Positions 42,394 to 50,354 of a stretch of DNA of 64,000 nucleotides are shown piece after piece. The DNA is taken from positions 29,755-93,754 of the forward strand of contig CAISJI010000142.1 in NCBI GenBank assembly GCA_903885565.1, read 5' to 3'. The notes beneath the pieces are model-generated. The model was not told the origin of the DNA. It worked only from the letters and a program-made list of their open reading frames with translations, and made no database searches. The DNA is from an uncultured Planctomycetaceae bacterium. GTDB lineage: Bacteria > Planctomycetota > Planctomycetia > Pirellulales > UBA1268. The translations under genes were made by a program, and so were the position numbers. How positions within the stretch are numbered: the first letter of the stretch is position 1; every line of letters begins with the position of its first letter.

Positions 42394-45300
42394 ATGGCGG
42401 TCCGAGCAGCCCATGAACGCAGTGCTGCAGCGCTTGATGCGCTGCGGATCAACGCCGGTGCCTGTCGCCTTCTCCGCCAGTTCGGGAGCGTTGCCCCGCT
42501 GGGATGGCAGGTATCGGGAGGGTGGCGGCAATTCCCGTTCGTCTGGCTGGTGGTTTGTGTGATCGCGCTGTCGGGGCGGGTTCAGGCCGAATCGACGCCG
42601 AGTGCACAGGTGGCCGCAACGGAGCGTCTGCTGGCGGCGCTGGAGCAGCGGCAGATGCAGGACGTTGCGCTGTGGGTGCTCGACCGATTGGAACGCGATC
42701 CGGCCACTCCTGCCGGCCTGCGGGGCGAGGTGTCCCTGCGGCGCGCCACGACGCTTGTGGCGCTGGCCCGCAGTGCCACCAATGCTGCCAAACGAACCGC
42801 CCTGCATGACCAGGCAGCCCGCGAGATCGAGGTCTTTCTGGCCACCGGCCCGACGGGCGAACAGGCGATCAATGCCTACTTGCAGCAGGGCAATCTGCGT
42901 CTTGAGCAGGGCCGGGCAAAAATCGAAGCGGCCAGTCGCCCCGGTGCGGCGGCGGCCACGCTCCGGGAGGAGGCACTCGGTTTTTTTGCCAAAGCGATCG
43001 ATTCTCTGGAGGGAATTGAGCGCGAGCCAGGGAAGGAAAATGGCAGGGCTGCCAGCGCCGAGGGGGCGATTCTCAGTCAACTGCGCGAGGTCGATGCCCA
43101 GTTGGCCAGTCTCGATGGCGGCAAGTCTGGAGGGGGCCAGGAGGATCCCCCCCCCAAGGCGAAGAAACAGCCGCGCCGGCCGGTTGGGGCCGTGACGCGG
43201 CAGAAGGAGCAGGTGGAGGATCAGCAAGACTCGCTGCGGGCCCGCCTGCTGCAGACGCGGCTTCTCAGCGCGGGGGCCCGCTATGAGAAATCAAAGGCCT
43301 TGCCACCGGGCTCGGCGGAGTGGGTGGCTGTGCTCCGGGATTCCGCCGCCAGGTACCGGGCCCTCTACGAAAAATATCCCACCCGGGGTGCCGGGCTGTT
43401 TGCCAGGTATTTCGAAGGCAGAAACTACGTGCTGCTGGCGCAGGCGGCGCAGCAACCGCAGGAGCGGCAAGACTTGTATGCCTTGGCCCTCCAGACGCTC
43501 CAGAGCGTGCGGGCTCTGGAGGGTGAGACGGGGGTGGTGCCCTCCCTGCGGATCAAGGCGATGAGCAGTTCTCTGGAGTGTTGGTTGGAAACAGAGGACA
43601 ACTCCGCCTTCGATGATCGGCTGCTGAAGATTGTGCTGGCACCCCTCCCCCCCCAACGCGTCGATGCCGATCACTTGGGAATGAAATACCGGGCAGCCAT
43701 GCTGCTGAACAAGCGGGCCGCGAGCCTGCCGGACGACCAGAAATCGCGGCGGACGGGGCTGGTGCGCGATGCCCAGCGTCTGGCGCTGGAGGTGGCCAAA
43801 GTCAGGAAGGATTTCTCCAGGGAGGCTCGCCAACTGCTGGTCGACCTGGGCCGGGACCTGCCGGACGAGGAGAACGGGGCGACCGCCTCCTTCGCGACAG
43901 CATTCGATGTGGCGCGAGGGGCGTTGGCGGAGATGCAGTCTCGGCAGGCGGTGGCTCAGCAGGCGGCGGCAGCAGGGGATCCAGCGGCCGCGGAGGCGGC
44001 CAAGCAGGCAGCGGTCGAGCAGCGCGAGAAAGCGATCGGAGCCTTTCGACGCTGCCTTGCATTGGCAGCCGACAAGGATTCCGCCGAAGCGCTCAACCAT
44101 GCCCGGTATCTGCTGACATACCTCCTCTATGACGCGCAGCGTTGGGCAGAGGCGGCCGCTCTGGGGGGGCTGCTGACCGAGCGGTATCCCAACGGCAAGG
44201 GGAGCCGGCAGGCGGCGAAGATCGCCCTGGCGAGCTGGCAGCAACTCGCCCGCGATCCGGCCTATCCCTGGAAAGCTGCGGCACGCGGCCGCGGGGCCGA
44301 TCTGGCGGAGCGGATCATGCGCCTCTGGCCTGGTGAGGGGGAGAGTGTTGATGCGGCGCTCGTGGCGGTGGCGACCGCGGCCGAGGCCCGCGATCCCGCC
44401 CGGGTGATCGCCCTGCTCGATGCCCTGCCGACCGATGCTCCCTGGCGGGGGGAGGTGCTCCTGAGGGGTGGCGCGAGTGTGTGGCGGGAATGTTTGGAGC
44501 AGCTCCGCTTGCCAGAGGCACAGCGGGCGAGTGAGGAACTGCGAAAGCTGTGGCGCGAGAAGGCCCGACAGGCCCTCGACACAGGCCTGCAGGGTCTGGC
44601 CCCTGCCGCGCCACCTGGGCTCGCGGCGGTGGCGGGGGCTCTGGCCCGCTGTCAGATGGCGCTGGACGAGAACGATCCTGCTCTGGCGGCCCGGCTGCTT
44701 GAGCACCCGCAGTATGGCCCCTGGACGGTGCTCAACAGCGGCCGGGCGGGGTTTGCCACCGGACCGCTGGCGGAAAGTGCCGCCAGCGTGTCACTCCGTT
44801 TTTTCATTCAGTCGCAGCAGATCGAGAAGGCCCAGCAGGCAATGGAACGGCTGGAGCAGGCGGCGGGTACTGGATCTGGCGCCGCCGCTCGGCTCTCCGC
44901 GCTCTATGTGGCTCTTGCACGCGATCTGGAAGCCCAATTGACGAGCCTTGGAACCGGCGAGCAGGCGGCAAATCCTGAGAACAGGGCCACGGCAATGGCA
45001 CTACTGGCTGGTTTTGAAACCTTTCTGGAGGGGGTGGCCCGGCGCGACACGAAAGTGACGGCGCGGATGTGGGTGGCCACCACCTATCTCGCCCTCGGCT
45101 CCGGCACAGGCACTGGATCGATGGTTCCGGGCGAGAAGGCGCAGGTCTATCTGGGCCGGGCCGCTGCCACGTATGAGGCCCTGCTGGAGTCTGGCGGGGA
45201 GGGAGTCGAGCCCTTGATTCCTTCGATCCACATCAAGCTGATGAGCGTCTATCGCAGTCTTGGACGCTGGGAGGAGGCGTTTGGCCACCTCGAATCAATC

Positions 45301-45792
45301 CTCTCCGATCCTCGTCGGGCCAACGGCCTCGATGTGCAGACGCAGGCGGCGGAACTGCTGCAGGCTGCGGGCGAACAGGTTTCCGACCGATCGGCGGCAG
45401 AACGGTATCTGCGGGAGGCGATCGCCGGCACCAAGACTTCCGGCGGCGGTGTCGTGTGGGGCTGGGGCGGGCTGGCCAATCGGCTGGCCCGGCAGGCTTT
45501 TGGGGAGGCGACGGCCCAGTCGGCCGAACTCCGCGGCCGGTTCTTCAGCGCCCGTCTCAATCTGGCCGCCTGCCGGTTGACACAGGCGGGGAAATCGGAG
45601 CAGTCACGTGACAAACTCCTCGGCATGGCGGAGAGCGACATCCGCCTGACGTACAAACTCTATCCCGATCTGGGGGGAGAGGCGTCGCGGCGACAGTTCG
45701 ATCGACTGCTGAAAGAAATTCAGCGGGCGCGGGGTGTCGCCAGCCCGCAGGGACTTCCGGCTCTTGAAGCCGCCACGGCGACCGCACAGTGA
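42394..45792 (+). CDS. Giant periplasmic TPR-like protein linked to ExbB/ExbD genes
   Basis: A 1132-residue protein. A hydrophobic segment at about residues 46-65 (FPFVWLVVCVIALSG, then VQAES) serves as a signal peptide or anchor. The remainder is almost entirely Ala/Leu/Glu-rich alpha-helical repeats of TPR type, including AREIEVFLATGPTGEQAIN, YLLTYLLYDAQRWAEAAAL and MSVYRSLGRWEEAFGHLE. A charged, possibly disordered stretch occurs near residues 245-275 (PPPKAKKQPRRP). No enzymatic motif is visible. AGAGG precedes the ATG. It heads a five-gene operon with a second TPR protein, ExbB and two ExbD, so it is likely the large periplasmic partner of that motor. Confidence 0.8.
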   Translation: MAVRAAHERSAAALDALRINAGACRLLRQFGSVAPLGWQVSGGWRQFPFVWLVVCVIALSGRVQAESTPSAQVAATERLLAALEQRQMQDVALWVLDRLERDPATPAGLRGEVSLRRATTLVALARSATNAAKRTALHDQAAREIEVFLATGPTGEQAINAYLQQGNLRLEQGRAKIEAASRPGAAAATLREEALGFFAKAIDSLEGIEREPGKENGRAASAEGAILSQLREVDAQLASLDGGKSGGGQEDPPPKAKKQPRRPVGAVTRQKEQVEDQQDSLRARLLQTRLLSAGARYEKSKALPPGSAEWVAVLRDSAARYRALYEKYPTRGAGLFARYFEGRNYVLLAQAAQQPQERQDLYALALQTLQSVRALEGETGVVPSLRIKAMSSSLECWLETEDNSAFDDRLLKIVLAPLPPQRVDADHLGMKYRAAMLLNKRAASLPDDQKSRRTGLVRDAQRLALEVAKVRKDFSREARQLLVDLGRDLPDEENGATASFATAFDVARGALAEMQSRQAVAQQAAAAGDPAAAEAAKQAAVEQREKAIGAFRRCLALAADKDSAEALNHARYLLTYLLYDAQRWAEAAALGGLLTERYPNGKGSRQAAKIALASWQQLARDPAYPWKAAARGRGADLAERIMRLWPGEGESVDAALVAVATAAEARDPARVIALLDALPTDAPWRGEVLLRGGASVWRECLEQLRLPEAQRASEELRKLWREKARQALDTGLQGLAPAAPPGLAAVAGALARCQMALDENDPALAARLLEHPQYGPWTVLNSGRAGFATGPLAESAASVSLRFFIQSQQIEKAQQAMERLEQAAGTGSGAAARLSALYVALARDLEAQLTSLGTGEQAANPENRATAMALLAGFETFLEGVARRDTKVTARMWVATTYLALGSGTGTGSMVPGEKAQVYLGRAAATYEALLESGGEGVEPLIPSIHIKLMSVYRSLGRWEEAFGHLESILSDPRRANGLDVQTQAAELLQAAGEQVSDRSAAERYLREAIAGTKTSGGGVVWGWGGLANRLARQAFGEATAQSAELRGRFFSARLNLAACRLTQAGKSEQSRDKLLGMAESDIRLTYKLYPDLGGEASRRQFDRLLKEIQRARGVASPQGLPALEAATATAQ

Positions 45793-45822
45793 ACTGTTTT
45801 CTTGGCTCAAAGAGGAAAGATC

Positions 45823-46914
45823 ATGAGCAACCGGCAGGGCAGAAGCAGCCCGACATGGCGGACGTGGGCAGGAGTCGCTGCGCTTGCCTGCGGGGTGCTT
45901 GCCTGCGGCGGAGGGGCGCTGGCGCAAGCCCCCGACCGGGTGATCACCACCGAAGGAGCGACTGTCGGAAAGGTGGTGGCCGTCTCCCCCGGGGAAGTGC
46001 AGGTGGAAGTGCGAACCGGCGACGTGCGCACCATCCCCGTCGAGCGGATTCGGGAAGTGCAGTTTGCCGGGGAACCGGCAGAGCTCAAGGCGGCCCGCGC
46101 GATGTTCCTGCGTGGTCGCCCGGCGGAGGCTCTCGACGAACTCGGCCGGCTCGATCCGGCTGATCTCGAGGGAGCGGACGAGCAGCTCATGGTGGAGGTG
46201 GAGTTTGTGAAGGCGGCTGCGGCCGCCCGGAGCGTGCTCGGCTCTGGCGCCGATCCCCGTGAGGCAGGGAGGCTCGTCAACGAGTTTTTAGCGAAGCGTG
46301 CCGGCAGCCATCATTTCTACGAGATGCAGGAACTGTTGGGCGATCTGTTGGCCCGGGCGGGCAAGCCCGATCTGGCTTTGGCCGCCTATGCCCAATTGGC
46401 CAAGGGGTCCCCTGCCCTGCAGGTGCGGGCCACGGCCGGCCGCGCCAGAACCCGATTTGAGCAGGAGCAATACGAGGAGGCCCTCCGGGAGTTTGACGCG
46501 GCTCTGGTCACCGCAGCCGGCGATGACTCCAGCCTGGCCCAGAAGCGGTCTGTTGCTTTGGGGCGGGCCCGTTGCCTTGCCCGGCTGGGCCGGGGGGACG
46601 AGGCCGTGGCGGCAGTGCAGCAGGTGATTGCTGCCGCCGATCCAGATGACAAAGACCTGCTGGCCCGGGCCTTTGCGGCCCTGGGCACTGCCTACCGCGC
46701 TGTGCCTGGTCGGGAACAGGATGCGTTGATCTCGTTCCTGACGGTCGATTTGGTCTATAACGCCACTCCGGAAAGCCATGCTGAGGCACTGGCCAATCTC
46801 GTGGAGCTCTGGGAAGCAGCCCAGCATCCCGAGCGGGCCCGGGAGGCGCGGCAACTGCTGGAATCGAGCTATCCTGCCACGCGTTGGGCGAAAGCGGCGC
46901 GGGGCAAGGGCTGA
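45823..46914 (+). CDS. Exported TPR protein of the ExbB/ExbD operon
   Basis: A 363-residue protein with a signal peptide (WAGVAALACGVLACGGGALA, cleavage near LAQAP). A small beta-rich N-terminal module follows (ITTEGATVGKVVAVSPGEVQ, then VRTIPVERIREVQF), which looks like an SH3-like or Sm-like strand set. Helical repeats fill the rest, e.g. LLGDLLARAGKPDLALAAYA and ARTRFEQEQYEEALREFDAAL. GAGGAAAG precedes ATG 45823. It starts 30 bases after the giant TPR gene and is followed by exbB; function is inferred to be an envelope scaffold for that motor. Confidence 0.8.
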   Translation: MSNRQGRSSPTWRTWAGVAALACGVLACGGGALAQAPDRVITTEGATVGKVVAVSPGEVQVEVRTGDVRTIPVERIREVQFAGEPAELKAARAMFLRGRPAEALDELGRLDPADLEGADEQLMVEVEFVKAAAAARSVLGSGADPREAGRLVNEFLAKRAGSHHFYEMQELLGDLLARAGKPDLALAAYAQLAKGSPALQVRATAGRARTRFEQEQYEEALREFDAALVTAAGDDSSLAQKRSVALGRARCLARLGRGDEAVAAVQQVIAAADPDDKDLLARAFAALGTAYRAVPGREQDALISFLTVDLVYNATPESHAEALANLVELWEAAQHPERAREARQLLESSYPATRWAKAARGKG

Positions 46915-47023
46915 GGGCAGCACGGCGACGCGCGGTGTGGTTGTGGAAGGGCCCCTTGGCGTACGATGGAAGCGTTTTCAATCTGAGATGTGTCCCGGGG
47001 TTCGTCCTGCGAAGGAGCAGAGC

Positions 47024-47857
47024 ATGCAGAGGGGAGCGAGTGAGCTTGTGGGCAGCGGAGATGGCGCTGGCTTGAGGGCCTCGATGTGGACTCAATTTTT
47101 CCGGAGCCTCATGTGGCTTGCCCTGCTGCTACCGGCCGGCACAGCCGTGGTGGCGCCTGTCCTGCTGGTGCCTCAGGCAGCAGTGGCGCAGGACGAGGCC
47201 GCGGCCGATGCAGAGCCGGTCGACGCGGGGGAGAACCTGCTCGTTTTCTACGTCAAGGCTCTGGGCCTGCGGTATGTGGTGGTTTTTCTGGTGCTCTCGT
47301 TCACGCTGGTGGCGCTTTTGGTGATGTGTTTTCTGCAGCTGCGCCGGACCGCCCTGATGCCGCCGGAGCTCATCGAGGCCTTTGGAAAACATGCGGAAGC
47401 GAAGGAATTTCAGCAGGCCTACGATCTGGCCAAGGCGGATGATTCCTACCTCGGGCATATGCTGGCCGAGGGGATGGGCAACATGCAGTCGGGCTACGCG
47501 TCCGGGCTGGCCGCGATGCAGGAGGCCGAAGACGCGGAGGCGATGAAGCTGGAGCACAGGATCAGCTATGTGTCGCTGATCGGGGCGCTGGCCCCAATGT
47601 TTGGCCTGCTGGGCACGGTGGACGGCATGGTGGCCGCCTTCATGGTCATCGCCCGTTCCAACACGCAGCCCAGGCCATCGGATCTGGCGGTTGGTATTTC
47701 GCAGGCACTGATCACCACGCTGATCGGGCTCTGGCTGGCGATCCCCGCCATTGCCTGCTTTGCGCTGTTTAAAAACTGGTTTGCCAGGCTCACAGTGGAG
47801 ATCCACGAGGAGGCGCTCCGGCTCATGGCTGTTGTTCAGGAGGCCAGCAGGAAGTGA
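47024..47857 (+). CDS. MotA/TolQ/ExbB proton-channel protein with N-terminal extension
   Basis: About 277 residues. ATG 47024 has GAAGGAG six bases upstream. A signal-like segment (LMWLALLLPAGTAVVAPVLL) precedes a periplasmic linker, then three TolQ-type transmembrane helices: LRYVVVFLVLSFTLVALLVM, SLIGALAPMFGLLGTVDGMV and ISQALITTLIGLWLAIPAIA. The cytoplasmic loop has the family's ELIEAFGKHAEAKEFQQA. With ExbD it forms a proton-motive-force-driven motor in the inner membrane. It precedes two exbD genes. Confidence 0.92.
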   Translation: MQRGASELVGSGDGAGLRASMWTQFFRSLMWLALLLPAGTAVVAPVLLVPQAAVAQDEAAADAEPVDAGENLLVFYVKALGLRYVVVFLVLSFTLVALLVMCFLQLRRTALMPPELIEAFGKHAEAKEFQQAYDLAKADDSYLGHMLAEGMGNMQSGYASGLAAMQEAEDAEAMKLEHRISYVSLIGALAPMFGLLGTVDGMVAAFMVIARSNTQPRPSDLAVGISQALITTLIGLWLAIPAIACFALFKNWFARLTVEIHEEALRLMAVVQEASRK

Positions 47858-47885
47858 ATTCCTGAGGCAAGGAGAGAAACGGACC

Positions 47886-48329
47886 ATGGCCATTCGACGC
47901 GCCGGCGCACCAACCACAACAGACATCGACATGACGCCGATGATCGATGTGACGTTTCAGCTGATCACGTTCTTTCTCTTCATCATGAATTTCTCCGAGG
48001 CGGAGCAGGACGATCGGATCCAATTGCCGCTCAGCCAGTTGGCGAAGCCGGTAGAGGGTCTGATCGAGAAGCCGATCACCCTGCAACTGACCAACAGCGG
48101 GAATGTGATCTATGCCGGTGAACTCGTGGCTGTACGAGATATCGGCAGTTATCTGGAGCGCGAAAAGATGGCTATGCGCGACTCCGGCCGGGAGCCGAAT
48201 GCCGCGACGGTGATCGTGCGGGCCGATGGGCGGGCTCAGGCGGGAGAGGTGCAAGACATCATCCGCATCTGCCAAGACAAGGGATTCGAGCGCTTTGCGC
48301 TCCGCGCCCAATATGACGAGGGGCGGTGA
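47886..48329 (+). CDS. ExbD/TolR-family protein 1
   Basis: A 147-residue biopolymer-transport protein. Residues 14-40 hold DIDMTPMIDVTFQLITFFLF, with the essential transmembrane Asp in PMIDV. A periplasmic TolR-like domain follows (ITLQLTNSGNVIYAG, TVIVRADGRAQAGEVQDIIR). It pairs with the ExbB-type protein 28 bases upstream. GGAGAG lies before ATG 47886. The next gene is a second exbD, so the motor may be heteromeric. Confidence 0.92.
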   Translation: MAIRRAGAPTTTDIDMTPMIDVTFQLITFFLFIMNFSEAEQDDRIQLPLSQLAKPVEGLIEKPITLQLTNSGNVIYAGELVAVRDIGSYLEREKMAMRDSGREPNAATVIVRADGRAQAGEVQDIIRICQDKGFERFALRAQYDEGR

Positions 48330-48333
48330 AACG

Positions 48334-48822
48334 ATGCCCCGCAGGCAATCATCGCTCCCCGACAAGATCGCCATCGACATGACGCCGATGATCGACGTTG
48401 TGTTTCAGCTGATCTCGTTTTTCATGTTTTCGCTCAAGGTTGTCTCTCCGGAGGGAGACTTCGACATTCGCATGCCACTGGCCGCCGCGGCCGCCGCAGC
48501 CCCCGACGATCAGCAGGTGCCACCGGTGCGCGTGAAGCTCTCGGCAGCCGCCGACGGATCGCTTGCCAGTATCACGATGAACGGCAATCCTCTGGCCGGC
48601 TTCGACGAACTCCACCAGCAGATCATGGCCCTGGTGGGAACCGATACCGGTCCCAACTCGCTGGCGGAGAAGACGGAGGTTGAGTTTGACTGCGACTACT
48701 CCCTCAAATACGCCAATGTTGTGCAGGCGATCACGGCGGTATCGGGGCGGGTTCGGGATGGGCAGATCGTGGAGTTGATCCGCCGGATCAAATTCACCCC
48801 GCCGAAAAAACCCGCCGGCTAA
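48334..48822 (+). CDS. ExbD/TolR-family protein 2
   Basis: A 162-residue paralogue. KIAIDMTPMIDVVFQLISFF carries the conserved transmembrane Asp. An Ala-rich periplasmic segment with a TolR-like domain follows, ending in a basic tail PPKKPAG. The start is four bases after the previous exbD stop; ATG 48313 in the same frame would overlap that gene. It differs strongly from the first exbD in the periplasmic part, suggesting distinct partners. It is the last gene of the TPR/Exb operon. Confidence 0.9.
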   Translation: MPRRQSSLPDKIAIDMTPMIDVVFQLISFFMFSLKVVSPEGDFDIRMPLAAAAAAAPDDQQVPPVRVKLSAAADGSLASITMNGNPLAGFDELHQQIMALVGTDTGPNSLAEKTEVEFDCDYSLKYANVVQAITAVSGRVRDGQIVELIRRIKFTPPKKPAG

Positions 48823-48836
48823 AGCGCATTCGACTT

Positions 48837-48889
48837 CCGTGGCGCATCGGCTGCGTACGGGTAGATCAGACTACCGTGGCGCATCGGCT
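48837..48889 (+). repeat. 16-bp direct repeat pair
   Basis: CCGTGGCGCATCGGCT occurs at 48837-48852 and again at 48874-48889, 37 bases apart, starting 15 bases after the second exbD stop. The second copy abuts the longer repeat unit that follows. Confidence 0.7.
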
Positions 48890-48890
48890 A

Positions 48891-49216
48891 CGGGACGGCA
48901 AAAGTCTCGTCGCATGCGCTCACGAAAAGTTCGCCGACCCCTCCGCCTCCGTCGCCCTCTTCCTGATCGATGTTCGGGGAGGGGCTGCTCGTGCCCCAGG
49001 AGCCGGCGTAGGCGGCCAGCGGAGCCATGGATGGCGAAGCGCAGCCAACTTCGAGAGAGCGAAAGGCCTGGAGGGCCGCAGCGATCGTCCGGCGATGGGG
49101 CATGGGCAGTCCCGGACCTGGAGCGGTTACGAGTTCCGGAGTGCCCCCGGCTGCGGGACGGCAAAAGTCTCGTCGCATGCGCTCACGAAAAGTTCGCCGA
49201 CCCCTCCGCCTCCGTC
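48891..49216 (+). repeat. 63-bp perfect direct repeat flanking a 200-bp unique segment
   Basis: A 63-base sequence starting CGGGACGGCAAAAGTCTCGT occurs identically at 48891-48953 and 49154-49216. The 200 bases between the copies show no convincing gene. Together with the 16-bp repeats it fills most of the 452-base gap between exbD and the tyrosine recombinase gene, which ends at 49275. The frames reading through it on both strands are low-complexity and not protein-like. Confidence 0.8.
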
Positions 49217-49274
49217 ACCCGATGGGCCAGTCATCGCTACAGCTATCCCACTTGCGCTCGAAGCCCCGCGTGCT

Positions 49275-50276
49275 CTATCCCCGGGGGTGGAACTTGCCGT
49301 GCACGCTTTTCAGGCGGCTGGCGTCGACATGCGTGTAACGCTGTGTGGTGGCGATGCTGGCGTGGCCGAGCATCTCCTGCACGTGCCGGAGGTCCACGCC
49401 GCCGGCCACCAGATGCGTGGCGAAGCTGTGCCGCAGCGTGTGTGGGCCGATGTCGGGGGGAATCCCGGCGGCCACGGCATGTTCCTTGACGATCTCCCAG
49501 ATCCGCATCCGGGAGAGCCGGTTGCCGCGGGAGGAGAGCAAAACCCAGCCCGGCGGGCTGGCCGCCTGACCGGCAAACAGCCCCCGGGGACCCGCCAGCC
49601 AGAGCTTCACCCCCTCGATGGCCCGCCGTCCCAGCGGCACCACCCGTTCCTTGTTTCCCTTGCCCCGGCAGGTGCAAAAAGCCTCTTCGAGGTGAATGTC
49701 TGTCATCCGCAGCGTAGAAACTTCCGTTACGCGGCAACCGGTGGCGTAGAGAAGTTCGAGGAGTGCCCGGTCGCGCTGGCCTGTGGAGGTGGTTGCCGAG
49801 GGGCTCTCCAGCAACCGTTCCACCTGCTCCGGCGAGAGCGTGCCAGGGATGGCGTCATCGCGTCGGGCAGCAGCGATCAGTTCCGCTGGGCTCTCCTGCA
49901 GCACTCCTTCGAGTTGGAGGAAGGCATAAAACGTGCGGAGCGTCGCCGCCTGTCGGGCCACGCTCGCCCGGGCCAGACCACGCTTCTGCAGCGCGGAAAA
50001 ATAGTCCCCCAGATCGCGCACATTGAGCGCCGCTGGATTGCGCCCCGCCAGCCAAGCAGAAAAATCTCGAAGATCGCGCCGGTAGGCCAGTTGTGTGTTG
50101 TCCGAAAGCGCCCGTTCATGCCGCACGTAGTCGAGAAAGCGACTCATGTAGAGGGCCGTTGAGGCGGGGCCTGCGGGGGCTGCCGGCCCGGCATCGAGGA
50201 TGATGCGCCGCGTGCGCGGACGTTTGCCCGGGGAGGGCTCCGGTGGCGTGCCGTCGGCGGAGGGGGGCTTTTTCAT
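49275..50276 (-). CDS. Tyrosine recombinase, XerC/XerD family
   Basis: A 333-residue site-specific recombinase. After a basic, Pro-rich N-terminus of about 40 residues comes the SAM-like core-binding domain (FLDYVRHERALSDNTQLAYRRD). The catalytic domain contains the Arg in YATGCRVTEVSTL, the Lys region CRGKGNKERVVPLG, HTLRHSFATHL, LGHASIATTQ and the nucleophile Tyr in QRYTHVD. All six catalytic positions are present. ATG 50276 is preferred over 50306. It probably resolves chromosome dimers at dif, but only one Xer gene is visible, so XerC versus XerD cannot be assigned. It is 78 bases downstream of metH. Confidence 0.93.
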   Translation of the reverse strand: MKKPPSADGTPPEPSPGKRPRTRRIILDAGPAAPAGPASTALYMSRFLDYVRHERALSDNTQLAYRRDLRDFSAWLAGRNPAALNVRDLGDYFSALQKRGLARASVARQAATLRTFYAFLQLEGVLQESPAELIAAARRDDAIPGTLSPEQVERLLESPSATTSTGQRDRALLELLYATGCRVTEVSTLRMTDIHLEEAFCTCRGKGNKERVVPLGRRAIEGVKLWLAGPRGLFAGQAASPPGWVLLSSRGNRLSRMRIWEIVKEHAVAAGIPPDIGPHTLRHSFATHLVAGGVDLRHVQEMLGHASIATTQRYTHVDASRLKSVHGKFHPRG

Positions 50277-50354
50277 CGACCGGCACTCCCGCAATGTGTG
50301 AGACACAATCCGCCGTGGGGGGCGAAAGCACGCAGCACTGAAACGCCGCTGGCA

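Noticed and set aside
48888..49178. 96-codon minus-strand open frame through the 63-bp repeats
   Set aside because: It is low-complexity and created by the repeat itself. There is no ribosome-binding site or recognisable domain.
48837..49216. CRISPR array
   Set aside because: There are only two 63-bp copies with a 200-base spacer and no cas genes. This is not the regular 25-40 base repeat and spacer layout.
49275..50276. Integrase of a genomic island or prophage
   Set aside because: The protein has the XerC/D layout, flanks are housekeeping genes such as metH, and no phage or transfer genes or tRNA attachment site are nearby.
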